Source of the DNA: Byssovorax sp.
GTDB taxonomy: Bacteria; Myxococcota_A; Polyangia; Polyangiales; Polyangiaceae
Reading direction: 5' to 3'
NCBI GenBank assembly: GCA_025362495.1
Contig: JANYGI010000139.1
Span: forward strand, 1 to 64,000
Length of the DNA: 64,000 nucleotides
Notes under the pieces: model-generated
Database searches by the model: none
The model's input: the letters and a program-made list of their open reading frames with translations, nothing else
Told to the model about the DNA's origin: nothing
Position numbers and translations under genes: made by a program
Part shown: piece after piece, positions 43,806 to 52,419 of the stretch
How the letters are laid out: every line of letters starts with the position of its first letter
How positions within the stretch are numbered: position 1 is the first letter of the stretch

Positions 43806-45271
43806 GCGCGCTTCGATTCACCTCTCTCTCGCTGGGCGCGCTCGGTGCGCTGCTGTCCATCTCCGCGTGCGGCGGTGACACCACCCCGGGCCTGCAAGGG
43901 CCGCAGTTCCACGTCGAGATCCTCACCGTCAACGGGAACCCGCTGCCCGCGCCCGACGCGCCGCTGCCGGCCAACGGCGGCAAGGTCACCGAGACGTGGA
44001 CGTTCACCATCGAGGCGCGCACCGCGAGCGGGGAGCCGGATCCGAGCTTCGACGGCGTCGTCCGCCTCAGCAGCAAGCCGGGCGCCATCTCCAAGGTCAC
44101 CGGCGAGGGCGCCGTCGGCCGCAACCTCCGCCTCAAGGGCGGCAAGGCCAGCGGCTCTGTCGAGCTCACGGCCGTGTACGGCCCGGCGCGCCTCTGGGTC
44201 GACGACCTCGGCTACGTGCCCGCCGAGCCCGGAAAGAAGCCCGCTTGCTCCAACGGCAAGGACGACGACGGCGACTACCTCATCGACTTCCCGGCCGATC
44301 CCGGCTGCGCCTTCGCCGACGACGACAACGAAGAGGGCGGCACCTACGCCGCCGGCGTGTCGAACGCCGTCAGCTACGCGCTGCCCCGCGTGTCCGACGT
44401 CCAGGGCCACGGCCCGGCGACGCCGTATCCCTACGAGAGCATCGAGATCAACACCGCTGCTCCTCAGCGCCTCATCGTCACGCGCGTCGCCAGCGACGGC
44501 TTCTACGTCACTGACATCAACGACGTCGACAAGGACAAGAAGTCGAACGGGTACAACCACCTCTTCGCCTTCAACTTCTCCACGCCGGCGGGCATGCGCG
44601 TCTGCGACCACGTCAGCTACCTCTCGGGCACCGTGAACGAGTTCTTCGGCTTCACCGAGCTGAATTTCCCCTCGTTCCAGCTCGATATCCCCCCCGTCGG
44701 CACCATGGGTAAATGCGAGGTACCCGAGCCGACCATCATCGACGCCGCCAGGCTCGCCAGCCCGGTCGAGATGGAGAAGATCGAGAGCGCCCTCGTGCGC
44801 GTCGTCGGCTACCACGTCGCGGCGAATTTCGGCCCGAAGCCCGTCGTCAACAACGTGTTCACCCCCGACTCTTCCAACTGCGATCTCAACGGCGACGGCC
44901 AGGTCGACTTCACCCTCAAGAACGAGGGGAGCTGCTCCGACGCCTGCTCGAAGAACCCCGAGTGCAGCGAGTGGACGTCGTACTCGGCGCGCGGCAACTA
45001 CAAGGTCTCGAAGAGCGCGAGCGACATGATCCAGATCCAGACTGGCACCGTGTCGACGTTCGATCCCGTCGCCAACAAGGGCCTCCCGCTCGACGCGGTG
45101 ACTGGCACTCTCCGTAACTTCTCGGGCGGCTCGCTCAACTGGACGATCGAGACGCGCTGCCCCGACGATCTCGCTTGTGGCCGTGTCGGCTGCGTCCCGC
45201 AAGCCCTCCCATCCGATCAGGCGTGCGTGCGCCTGCGGACGCAAGACGACAACGATCAAGGAACGAACTAG
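43802..45271 (+). CDS. Secreted lipoprotein with Asp-rich calcium-like loops and OB-fold-like part
   Basis: The 489-residue product has a signal with lipobox I-S-A-C (C23). A beta domain comes first, then a Cys/Asp motif of the form C-S-N-G-K-D-D-D-G-D, a usual extracellular calcium-loop type. The next part has V-S-Y-L-S-G-T-V-N-E-F-F-G-F-T-E-L, like the OB-fold domains next to secreted nucleases, but no nuclease residues are seen. The start is GTG overlapping the nucleotidase stop. It probably acts with the nucleotidase, since the two are translationally coupled. Confidence 0.65.
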   Translation: MSALRFTSLSLGALGALLSISACGGDTTPGLQGPQFHVEILTVNGNPLPAPDAPLPANGGKVTETWTFTIEARTASGEPDPSFDGVVRLSSKPGAISKVTGEGAVGRNLRLKGGKASGSVELTAVYGPARLWVDDLGYVPAEPGKKPACSNGKDDDGDYLIDFPADPGCAFADDDNEEGGTYAAGVSNAVSYALPRVSDVQGHGPATPYPYESIEINTAAPQRLIVTRVASDGFYVTDINDVDKDKKSNGYNHLFAFNFSTPAGMRVCDHVSYLSGTVNEFFGFTELNFPSFQLDIPPVGTMGKCEVPEPTIIDAARLASPVEMEKIESALVRVVGYHVAANFGPKPVVNNVFTPDSSNCDLNGDGQVDFTLKNEGSCSDACSKNPECSEWTSYSARGNYKVSKSASDMIQIQTGTVSTFDPVANKGLPLDAVTGTLRNFSGGSLNWTIETRCPDDLACGRVGCVPQALPSDQACVRLRTQDDNDQGTN

Positions 45272-45276
45272 GCGTC

Positions 45277-47295
45277 ATGTTTGACCGATCGCTCGCTGCC
45301 TCCGTGGCGGCCCTCTGCCTCACGACCGCCATCGCGGTCCCCGCCCTCGCCGACGATGTTCCTGCGGCTCCCACCCCCACGGTGCCTGTCCCGGCCGTCG
45401 CGCCGGCGCAGGATCTCCGCGACAAGGCTCGCACGGCGATGACGGCTGGCGACACCGCCGGCGCGTGCTTGCTCTTCGAGCAGAGCTATCAAGCCTCCAA
45501 GGGGCCTGGCAGCGGCGTCTCTCCGGACGACGCCCTCTTCGATCTCGCCGCGTGCCACGAGAAGGCCGGCAAGGCCGCCGCCGCGACCGCCGAGTTCAGC
45601 CAGCTCGCGGCGGGCAACGGTCCTCGCGCCGTCGAGGCCAAGGCCCACGTCGCGGCGCTCACCGCGGCTCCCCCGGCGTCGCCCGTCGACACCGCGCCGG
45701 TCGTCGTCCCGGCCGTCGCCGCGGGCACGACGCTGCCGCCCGTCGAGACGCTCACGGCCCCGAAGGACGCCCCGCCGACCCGCATCGGCGACTTCATGGA
45801 TACGCGCCTCTCGTGGACGTTCGGCGACGACGACATCCTCCACGCGTCGGGCCTCGCTCAGCCGTACTCGCCGAATTTCAACATCAGCGACCGCAAGCAA
45901 TACCGCCTCTTCTTCGACAACCTCAACTCGCGCTTCGGCGGCCGCGAGAACCTCACCCACCTCGCGCTCTACAAGAAGATGCCCGGGTTCATCAAGAACC
46001 TGGACACCGAGGCTTCGCTCGTCGTCCGCTTCGACGTCGCCTCCCTGGCGTCGAACACCAACAACCTCAATCAGGCCATCTACGACGCGGGCACGTACAT
46101 CCGCCTCACGTACCACACGGCCGGCGGGCCCGACGGCAAAGAGGGGTTGAGCCTCACCCTGTGGCCGCTCGACACCGATCGTTTCCGCCTCGGTTACCTC
46201 TACGACATCTCCTGGGGCGGCACGAACTCGTCGATCAACCAGTCGATCTTCCCCCGCATCCAGGGCAGCGCACCCGGCGCCAAGCTCCAGTATTCGGGCG
46301 ACGGCTGGAGCGTCTTCGCGGGCTTCAAGACGGCTTCGATCGTCCAGGTCGAGAGCACCCTCGTCCCCGGCACGAGCGATGTCGAGGCCACGCACCAGAG
46401 CCAGGTCAACGTCGGCCTCCTCGCCGGCGGCGCGGTCGATCTCGGCGATTACATGCACCTCGACCTCGGAGGCGGCTACTTCCAGCAAGGCAAGTTCGAC
46501 CTCCCCGACGTGCAGGGCAAGTCGGTTTACACCTTCGGTGGCTCGGCCCGCCTCGTCGCGCACGCCAAGGGCATGCCGGCCCCGCAGTCGATCGACTTCC
46601 TGCTCTACAAGAACGATCCGAACAAGCCCCAGGTCATCTTCGCGCCCGAGCGATACGAGCCCGGCAAGACGAGCTGGTCGGCCAGCGTCGAGTTCTCGAA
46701 CCTCCTCCAGAACGTGAAGGACTTCGACATCTCGGGCGCGACGAAGCTCCAGTCGGCGCGCGCCGCGGCCCTCCAGGCCAACCTGAAGTCGGGCTTCCTC
46801 CGCGCCAGCCTCACCGGCATCTACCGCGATCTGCCCTTCGTCGTCCGCAACCAGCCGAGCTACATCGCCTTCGAGTCGATCCCCGCGGCCGGCAGCACGA
46901 CCAACGAGCTCTTCTTCGCCGCGGCGACCGACTACTACATCGAGTCGGCCCACCTCACCCCCGGCATCGGCGCTGGCCTGCAGTTCCCGGCCTCGTTCAA
47001 GTCCACCTCGACCGACACGTCGAGCGCGCCGATCGAGCGCACCGTCGTCGTGCGCGAGCAGGGCAACATCGCCATCCTGCCGCTCAACAAGGGTGCTGTC
47101 CCGATCGTCCAGGCCCGCGTCAGCCTGAAATGGGACGTCTCGCAGATCCTGTCGGCCATCGTCTGGGCGCAGTACGTGCTCGACAACAACGGCAGCTTCC
47201 TGGCGCGTGACCCCAACGAAGGCACGCTCGGTATCCGCACCTTCTTGAGCCCGAGCTTCTTCGGCCTCGGCACCAGCGTTCAGGCCCGCTTCTAG
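45277..47295 (+). CDS. Outer-membrane porin-like protein with N-terminal TPR
   Basis: The 672-residue exported protein has a signal peptide (cleavage near A-L-A, residue 25). A helical TPR-like pair follows (T-A-M-T-A-G-D-T-A-G-A-C-L-L-F-E and D-L-A-A-C-H-E-K-A-G). The long C-terminal part is a series of amphipathic strands ending in aromatic residues, and the chain ends in V-Q-A-R-F, as many outer-membrane barrels do. It lies 5 bases after the previous gene. A nucleotidase, a binding lipoprotein and a porin together would suit uptake of phosphate or nucleosides (inference). Confidence 0.7.
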   Translation: MFDRSLAASVAALCLTTAIAVPALADDVPAAPTPTVPVPAVAPAQDLRDKARTAMTAGDTAGACLLFEQSYQASKGPGSGVSPDDALFDLAACHEKAGKAAAATAEFSQLAAGNGPRAVEAKAHVAALTAAPPASPVDTAPVVVPAVAAGTTLPPVETLTAPKDAPPTRIGDFMDTRLSWTFGDDDILHASGLAQPYSPNFNISDRKQYRLFFDNLNSRFGGRENLTHLALYKKMPGFIKNLDTEASLVVRFDVASLASNTNNLNQAIYDAGTYIRLTYHTAGGPDGKEGLSLTLWPLDTDRFRLGYLYDISWGGTNSSINQSIFPRIQGSAPGAKLQYSGDGWSVFAGFKTASIVQVESTLVPGTSDVEATHQSQVNVGLLAGGAVDLGDYMHLDLGGGYFQQGKFDLPDVQGKSVYTFGGSARLVAHAKGMPAPQSIDFLLYKNDPNKPQVIFAPERYEPGKTSWSASVEFSNLLQNVKDFDISGATKLQSARAAALQANLKSGFLRASLTGIYRDLPFVVRNQPSYIAFESIPAAGSTTNELFFAAATDYYIESAHLTPGIGAGLQFPASFKSTSTDTSSAPIERTVVVREQGNIAILPLNKGAVPIVQARVSLKWDVSQILSAIVWAQYVLDNNGSFLARDPNEGTLGIRTFLSPSFFGLGTSVQARF

Positions 47296-47308
47296 CCCTC
47301 GCGCAGAC

Positions 47309-47343
47309 GCCCTCTCGGCCGGCGATGCTGGCCTCGAGAGGGC
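47309..47343. terminator. Bidirectional hairpin between convergent genes
   Basis: GCCCTCTCG (47309-47317) pairs perfectly with CGAGAGGGC (47335-47343). An inner GCC/GGC pair lies in the loop. It fills the 58-base gap between the porin-like gene and the leftward membrane-protein gene. Confidence 0.7.
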
Positions 47344-47353
47344 CAATCCTTCA

Positions 47354-48625
47354 CTACAGCTCCGCGCGCTTCTCGGCTTCGACTTCGATGGCGGAGAGCG
47401 CCTCCGCGAGCGCGGCGTCATCGCCGTCGGCGGCCGCCTCGATCGCTATCCGCAGCTTCGGCGCGGCGGTGGCCACGGCGGCGCCCTTCAAACGCACCTT
47501 GCCACTGGCGTCGAGCGAGGTGCCGAGCGCCACCGCGGCGCTGGCGCGCGCCGACGCCGTCAGGCTCGGATCCTCGACGATCCGGAACAGCCTCTCGGGC
47601 GCCACCGGCGCGGTGCGATGATCGGCGTTGGCGCCGCTCCCGATCGCCCGCAGGCTCTGGATCCAGTCCGACACCGAGCGTGCCTGTCGCGCGAGCAGCG
47701 CTGTCTCCGCGGCCGGATCGCCCTCTCGGTGGCTCTCCATCGCCTCGCGGATGCGCTCGATGATCAGATCGATGCTGGAGCTCTGGAGCGACTGCTTCGA
47801 CGAGATCGGCACCCGCACCCGCGCGCCCGAGCGGAGCACGAGCTCGATCCCCCGCCACTTCTGCTTTCGCGAGTACCGATCGTCGATGAACCGCCCCACG
47901 CTCTCGATGTCACCGTAGCTCCAGAACTCTTTCTTCCCCATCCACGAGCGCAGGATACCGTCGGCGCCGACGGTGATACCCGTCCTCGTCAGGAACATGA
48001 AGCCGAGATAGGCCGCCAGGATCGGGAGCTGGATCCCCGGCCCGTGCATCCCGATCGTCCGCGTCAGCAGCCCGAGCAGCATGAACGTCCCCGCGAAGCC
48101 CACGCCGAGGACGATGGACCACAGAGGATCGGTGATGGCGCGCGAAGGCGTGGAGAACGTCGCTGCCCGCTGCGTGGCGTCGAGCCCGAGCGCGCGGAGC
48201 AGCTCGCGCCCCTCGGCCTCGTCGCGCACCCGGATTTCCATGGGAAGCTTGTTTTTACGCTGGATCCGCACGCGCGGGCCGCGCGGAGGATCGGGCACGA
48301 CGAACCCGGCGCGGATCTGATCACTCGAGAGGAGCAGCCGCCCGCCCTCGAACAGCCCCTCGGGGCCAGCCTCGAAGTCGCCTGGCAGATCGGTCGTCCA
48401 GGGGTTGTGCGAGAAGGCCGCCATGCTGCCGATCACCCCGCCCACGATCAGCAGGGGGCTCATCAGCGCCATCGCCGGAAGGCCGGCCGCGGCACCGACC
48501 AGGGCGGCCACCGGGCCCAGCACCGCCGCCGACACGGCGACCGGCAAGAGCACCCGATTGCGACGGACCTCGGTGGCTTTGCCCCGAAATCGCGCCTTCG
48601 ACTCCCTGTTATCGCTCAAGCTCAT
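47354..48625 (-). CDS. Multi-pass membrane protein with PH-like domain
   Basis: The 423-residue protein has two hydrophobic segments near residues 25-65, a beta-rich stretch, two more helices around 165-210, and a PH-like segment with F-W-S-Y-G-D-I-E-S-V. A helical tail follows. Function is not recognised; bacterial PH-like membrane proteins often scaffold other proteins. The ATG at 48625 follows a CCGGAGG site at proper distance, which decides it over a much longer frame. It is divergent from the Rrf2 regulator of the cysteine cluster. Confidence 0.6.
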   Translation of the reverse strand: MSLSDNRESKARFRGKATEVRRNRVLLPVAVSAAVLGPVAALVGAAAGLPAMALMSPLLIVGGVIGSMAAFSHNPWTTDLPGDFEAGPEGLFEGGRLLLSSDQIRAGFVVPDPPRGPRVRIQRKNKLPMEIRVRDEAEGRELLRALGLDATQRAATFSTPSRAITDPLWSIVLGVGFAGTFMLLGLLTRTIGMHGPGIQLPILAAYLGFMFLTRTGITVGADGILRSWMGKKEFWSYGDIESVGRFIDDRYSRKQKWRGIELVLRSGARVRVPISSKQSLQSSSIDLIIERIREAMESHREGDPAAETALLARQARSVSDWIQSLRAIGSGANADHRTAPVAPERLFRIVEDPSLTASARASAAVALGTSLDASGKVRLKGAAVATAAPKLRIAIEAAADGDDAALAEALSAIEVEAEKRAEL

Positions 48626-48677
48626 GATTCCTCCGGCCAGGCGCCGACGAGGGTAACCGCTCGCCAGGGATCTGTCT

Positions 48678-48704
48678 GCGGGCGCGCCCGCGAACGGGTA
48701 TACT
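48678..48704 (+). promoter_or_regulatory. Palindrome and possible -10 box ahead of the Rrf2/cysteine operon
   Basis: In the 90-base divergent gap, GCGGGCGCGCCCGC (48678-48691) is a perfect 14-bp palindrome. TATACT (48699-48704) is a good -10 hexamer; no good -35 is seen. Transcription would start near 48711, only a few bases before the ATG at 48716. That favours the GTG at 48740 as the translation start. The palindrome could be an autoregulatory site. Confidence 0.4.
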
Positions 48705-48739
48705 TGACTTCTCCGATGGGGGAACGCATATCCCGGGGC

Positions 48740-49192
48740 GTGAAGCTGTCCAACAAGGGCCGCTACGGGGTGCGGGCGCTGTTCGACATCGCCTTCCACA
48801 ACGCCGGCCGCGCGACCCAGATCCGCGAGATCGCCGAGCGCGAGCTGATTCCGGCGCGCTTCCTCGAGCAGATCTTCCAGGACCTGAAGAAGGCCGGCCT
48901 CATCGCCTCGAAGCGCGGCCCGCGCGGCGGCTACCAGCTCGCGCGCCCCGCCGCCGAGATCACCGTCGGCGACGTGATCCGCGCGCTCGAAGGCCCCGCC
49001 CTCGTGACGCTGGGCGAGGAAGAGTCTGCCGGGCGTCGGGTCGGCCCCGACGCGACGGCCGCCGCATTCCGCGAGATTGCGGCGACCGTCGAGAAATGCT
49101 TCGACGCGATCACCATCGCCGACATCTGTGTTCGCGGCGAGGCGATGGGCGCCCTCCGCCACTCCCGTGAGCGCACCAGCTACGTGATCTGA
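48740..49192 (+). CDS. Rrf2-family (CymR-like) transcriptional regulator
   Basis: The 150-residue DNA-binding regulator probably controls the cysteine operon that follows. The family start K-L-S-N-K-G-R-Y-G-V-R-A-L is seen right after the GTG at 48740. The recognition part has I-P-A-R-F-L-E-Q-I-F-Q-D-L-K-K and S-K-R-G-P-R-G-G-Y. There are only two cysteines, in a C-terminal part (E-K-C and D-I-C), and not the three-Cys cluster of IscR. This fits the cluster-free CymR kind, which in other bacteria senses cysteine status with cysteine synthase. CysK is the next gene, directly after the stop. An ATG 24 bases upstream is possible. Confidence 0.85.
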   Translation: MKLSNKGRYGVRALFDIAFHNAGRATQIREIAERELIPARFLEQIFQDLKKAGLIASKRGPRGGYQLARPAAEITVGDVIRALEGPALVTLGEEESAGRRVGPDATAAAFREIAATVEKCFDAITIADICVRGEAMGALRHSRERTSYVI

Positions 49193-50155
49193 ATGAGCAC
49201 CACCACCACCCTGCCCAGGCCCTCGCATCCGCTCGTCGTCGACAGCGTGCTCGACCTCGTCGGTGATACGCCGCTGTTCGAGATCCGCCGCCTCGACGCC
49301 GAGGCGCCGCGCGGGCGCGTCTACGGCAAGGCCGAGCACATGAACCCCGGCGGCTCCGTGAAGGACCGCATCGGCCTCGCGATGATCGAGGCTGCCGAGG
49401 CCTCGGGCGAGCTGCAAAAAGGCGCGGTCGTGATCGAGCCGACGTCGGGCAACACCGGCATCGCGCTCGCCATGGCCTGCGCCGCGAAGGGCTACCGCTG
49501 CATCCTCACCATGCCCGCGAGCATGAGCCTCGAGCGGCGCTTGCTGCTGCAAGCGTACGGCGCCGAGCTCGTCCTCACCGATCCCGAGCGGCAGATGGAC
49601 GGCGCTCTCGAGAAGGCGCGCGAGCTCGCCGCGGCGACGCCGGGCGCGTTCCTGCCGTCGCAGTTCGACAACCCCGAGAACCCGCGCGCCCACGCCGCGA
49701 CGACGGCGCGCGAAATCCTCCACGCGCTCGCGGGCGAGCGGATCGACGCGTTCGTCTCCTCGGTGGGTACCGGCGGCACGATCAGCGGCGTCGGCCGCGT
49801 CCTCCGGCAGGTGCGCCCGCGCCCGCGCATCATCGCCGTCGAGCCCGACGCCTCGGCGACGATCTCGCGCGGCGAGCGCGGTCCCACCAAGATCCAGGGC
49901 CTCGCTGCCGGTTTTGTCCCCGCGAACTACGATGCTTCGGTCGTCGACGAGATCCGCACCGTGACCGATCGCGCCGCGTGGGACACCAAGGGCGAGCTCG
50001 CTCGCAAGGAGGGGCTGCTGGTCGGCATCAGCGCCGGCGCCGCGGTCCGCGTGGCCCTCGACGTCGCGCGCGAGCTCGGGCCGGGCTCGGTCGTCGTCAC
50101 CATCCTCTGCGACACGGGCGAGCGCTATTTCAGCCTCGACGAGCACTTCAAGTGA
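49193..50155 (+). CDS. cysK: Cysteine synthase (CysK family)
   Basis: This makes cysteine from an activated serine and a sulfur donor, with PLP. The 320-residue enzyme has P-G-G-S-V-K-D-R with its PLP lysine, the substrate loop T-S-G-N-T-G, and G-T-G-G-T-I-S-G for the cofactor phosphate. A 17-residue N-terminal extension precedes the fold. The ATG abuts the regulator stop. Since CysM follows in the same operon, two cysteine synthases are present. One may use sulfide and the other the thiocarboxylate carrier. CysK is also the usual partner of CymR. Confidence 0.9.
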   Translation: MSTTTTLPRPSHPLVVDSVLDLVGDTPLFEIRRLDAEAPRGRVYGKAEHMNPGGSVKDRIGLAMIEAAEASGELQKGAVVIEPTSGNTGIALAMACAAKGYRCILTMPASMSLERRLLLQAYGAELVLTDPERQMDGALEKARELAAATPGAFLPSQFDNPENPRAHAATTAREILHALAGERIDAFVSSVGTGGTISGVGRVLRQVRPRPRIIAVEPDASATISRGERGPTKIQGLAAGFVPANYDASVVDEIRTVTDRAAWDTKGELARKEGLLVGISAGAAVRVALDVARELGPGSVVVTILCDTGERYFSLDEHFK

Positions 50156-50880
50156 GCGACGTGGCCTCCGCGAACGTGGTGATCATCGGCGCCGGCGGCA
50201 TCGGCGCGCCGGCGGCGATGGCCCTCGTCGCGGGGGGCGCGCGGCGGCTCATCGTCGTCGACGACGACACGGTCGAGATATCCAATCTCCACCGGCAGAT
50301 CCTCTTCACCGAGGCCGACGTCGGCCGCTCCAAGCTCGACGCCTTCGCCGCCGCCGTCGAGGCCCGCGCCCCGGGCGTCGTGGTCACGCGCGTCCCCGGT
50401 CGTGCCCTCCCGTTGACGGTGGCGACCATCGTCGCCGACGCCGCGGTGGTGATCGACGCCACCGACAACTTCGCCTCGCGCTTCCTCCTCGCCGACGCCT
50501 GCGCCTTCGCGAAGGTGCCTGTCGTGCACGCCGCGGCCGTGCGCTGGCAAGCGACGGTGATGGCCGTTCCGGCGGGCGGGCGCCCCTGCTACCGCTGCCT
50601 CTTCGAGGACGTCCCGCGTGGCGACGCGCCCGACTGCGCCACGGCAGGCGTCGTCGGTCCCGTCTGCGGCGTCGCGGGCGCCCTCGCGGCCGATCGCGTC
50701 CTGCGCCTCCTCGCGGGCGACGCCTCGACGTACGGCCACATCGTCACCTACGATGGATGGCGCGACACGCTGCGGAGCGTGCCAGTCCCCGCCCGACCTG
50801 GCTGCGCCCTCTGCGGCGCGGCGCCGACGATTCACGGAATACTCGCCAGCCGTTATCTCGCACCTGCGTGCGGCCTTTGA
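50152..50880 (+). CDS. ThiF/MoeB-like E1 adenylyltransferase for the sulfur carrier
   Basis: This activates the C-terminus of a ubiquitin-like sulfur carrier as acyl-adenylate so that sulfur can be added. The 242-residue protein has G-A-G-G-I-G (13-18), the conserved N-L-H-R-Q-I-L-F, and two CxxC zinc pairs (C146/C149 and C218/C221). The likely reactive Cys is C162 in D-C-A-T-A-G. It lacks the N-terminal E1 segment with R-Q-x-x-L-P-E-x-G, which appears instead in the small gene at 51182. There is no rhodanese domain. GTG overlaps the cysK stop. The carrier gene follows 18 bases later. Confidence 0.9.
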   Translation: MSDVASANVVIIGAGGIGAPAAMALVAGGARRLIVVDDDTVEISNLHRQILFTEADVGRSKLDAFAAAVEARAPGVVVTRVPGRALPLTVATIVADAAVVIDATDNFASRFLLADACAFAKVPVVHAAAVRWQATVMAVPAGGRPCYRCLFEDVPRGDAPDCATAGVVGPVCGVAGALAADRVLRLLAGDASTYGHIVTYDGWRDTLRSVPVPARPGCALCGAAPTIHGILASRYLAPACGL

Positions 50881-50898
50881 CCGATCAGGAGAACAGCC

Positions 50899-51180
50899 AT
50901 GGAAGCCAGCAGCACCGTTCGTATCCCCACCCCGCTCCGCACCCTCACGGCCGGCAACGACGAGGTCAAGGCGGCCGGCGCCACCGTCGCCGCCGTGATT
51001 GACGATCTCGAGAAGAACTACCCCGGGATCAAGGACCGCCTCCTCGACGAGAAGGGCGTCCGCCGCTTCGTCAACATCTACGTCGGCGAGGAGGACATTC
51101 GCTTCCTCGAAGGCCTCAAGACCGAGCTCAAGGGCGGCGAGCAGATCACGATCGTCCCGGCGATCGCGGGCGGATGCTGA
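50899..51180 (+). CDS. cysO: CysO-like sulfur carrier (MoaD/ThiS fold) ending Gly-Gly-Cys
   Basis: The 93-residue ubiquitin-like carrier has the MoaD/ThiS fold: V-R-I-P-T-P-L-R, then N-D-E-V-K-A-A-G, V-N-I-Y-V-G-E-E-D-I-R and I-T-I-V-P-A-I-A-G-G. Active carriers end in Gly-Gly, whose carboxylate becomes a thiocarboxylate. Here one more codon, TGC, puts Cys93 after the Gly-Gly, and the stop follows. So the gene product must lose the Cys to work, or it mimics the CysO-cysteine adduct of the Mycobacterium pathway. The JAMM peptidase in the operon is the natural candidate to remove it. The context (E1, CysM, JAMM) matches CysO. Confidence 0.88.
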   Translation: MEASSTVRIPTPLRTLTAGNDEVKAAGATVAAVIDDLEKNYPGIKDRLLDEKGVRRFVNIYVGEEDIRFLEGLKTELKGGEQITIVPAIAGGC

Positions 51181-51181
51181 G

Positions 51182-51472
51182 ATGAGCGCGCGGTTCGTCC
51201 GGCAGGTGCTCCTCCCCGAGATCGGGATCGAGGGCCAGGCGCGCATCGGTCGGGCGACCGCCGCGCTCTCCGGCGCCTCGGCCGCGCACGAGATAGCCAG
51301 TCTCTACGCCGCGGGCGCCGGCTTTGGCGCCCTGGCGACGGGGCCAATCGACGTCGACGCCCTCGCGCCGGAGGCCATCGTCGCCACGCCGGCCGCGCGC
51401 GAGGTGCTCGCCGGATCGCGGGCCGCGCTCGCCGCGATCCGCGCCGCCGTGCGCTCGGGGGAGGCCTCGTGA
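51182..51472 (+). CDS. Miniature E1-like protein with degenerate nucleotide site
   Basis: The 96-residue product begins like the N-terminus of MoeB/ThiF enzymes: R-F-V-R-Q-V-L-L-P-E-I-G-I-E-G-Q. Where the E1 glycine loop (G-A-G-G-x-G) should be, it reads S-G-A-S-A-A. The chain ends after another 55 residues with no catalytic or zinc part. It cannot be an E1 alone. The full E1 in this operon lacks just this N-terminal segment, so the two may complement each other, or it may be a shortened paralogue. The ATG is two bases after the carrier stop and its end overlaps cysM (GTGA), so it is kept as a coupled gene. Confidence 0.7.
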   Translation: MSARFVRQVLLPEIGIEGQARIGRATAALSGASAAHEIASLYAAGAGFGALATGPIDVDALAPEAIVATPAAREVLAGSRAALAAIRAAVRSGEAS

Positions 51473-52419
51473 GGAGCGCCCTCGTCCGCTCGCGCAAGCT
51501 CGGATCGGTGGCCGAGGCCGTGGGCAATACGCCGCTCGTCCGCCTGCACCACGTCGGCCGCGACGCGCCCTCCGTCGAGATCTACGCCAAGCTCGAGTTC
51601 TGTAACCCGGGCGGCTCGGTCAAGGATCGCGCCGCCCTGCGGATGATGACCGAGGCCTTCAAGAGCGGACAGCTCACCTCGGACAAGATCCTGATCGACT
51701 CCACCAGCGGCAACACCGGCGTTGCTTACTCGATCTTCGGCGCGGCGCTCGGCGTCCGCGTCCAGCTCGTCATGCCCTCGAACGTGAGCAAGCCCCGCAA
51801 GGACATCGCCGCGGCGTTCGGCACCGAGATCCTCTTCAGCGATCCGATGGAGGGCTCGGACGGGGCCATTCGCCGGGTGCGCGAGATCGTCGCCGCCGAC
51901 CCGGATCGCTATTTCTACCCGGATCAGTACTCCAACCCCAATAACCCTCTCGCCCACTACCACGGTACGGGCAAAGAGATCCTCGACGCCGTCGGCGACC
52001 GGATCACGCACTTCGTCGCGGGGCTCGGCACCAGCGGCACCATCATGGGCACCTCGCGGCGCCTCCACGAGCACACGCACCCGATCCGCTGCATCGCGGT
52101 CGAGCCGACCGAGGCGCTCCACGGGCTCGAGGGCCTCAAGCACCTCCCGAGCTCGCTCGTGCCGGCGATCCACGACGCGCGGGCGTACGACGAGACGTTC
52201 CGCGTCAGCACCGAAGATGGCTGGGACATGGCCGATCGGCTGGCCCAGGACGAGGCGCTGCACGTCGGCCACTCGTCGGGCGCCAACGTGTTTGCGGCCC
52301 TCGAGATCGCCAAGCGCCTCCACGCCGAGGGGCGCGGCGGCTGCGTCGTGACCATCCTCTGCGATCGCGGCGATCGCTACTTTTTGCCGATGAAATGGGA
52401 GAAGCGGTACACATGGTGA
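51469..52419 (+). CDS. cysM: CysM-type cysteine synthase
   Basis: The 316-residue PLP enzyme probably joins the carrier thiocarboxylate to an activated serine, giving CysO-cysteine. It has N-P-G-G-S-V-K-D-R with the PLP lysine, S-T-S-G-N-T-G, and G-L-G-T-S-G-T-I-M-G. The C-terminal part ends K-W-E-K-R-Y-T-W, as does the chain of actinobacterial CysM, whose C-terminus covers the active site. It is fused by overlap to the JAMM gene. CysM in Mycobacterium uses O-phosphoserine; the same is likely here from context, but the sequence alone does not prove it. Confidence 0.9.
   Translation: MRSALVRSRKLGSVAEAVGNTPLVRLHHVGRDAPSVEIYAKLEFCNPGGSVKDRAALRMMTEAFKSGQLTSDKILIDSTSGNTGVAYSIFGAALGVRVQLVMPSNVSKPRKDIAAAFGTEILFSDPMEGSDGAIRRVREIVAADPDRYFYPDQYSNPNNPLAHYHGTGKEILDAVGDRITHFVAGLGTSGTIMGTSRRLHEHTHPIRCIAVEPTEALHGLEGLKHLPSSLVPAIHDARAYDETFRVSTEDGWDMADRLAQDEALHVGHSSGANVFAALEIAKRLHAEGRGGCVVTILCDRGDRYFLPMKWEKRYTW

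Noticed and set aside
48660-48716. Iron-sulfur IscR-type regulation of the cysteine operon
   Set aside because: The Rrf2 protein lacks the three-cysteine cluster ligands of IscR and no Suf or Isc genes lie nearby. CymR-like is the better reading.
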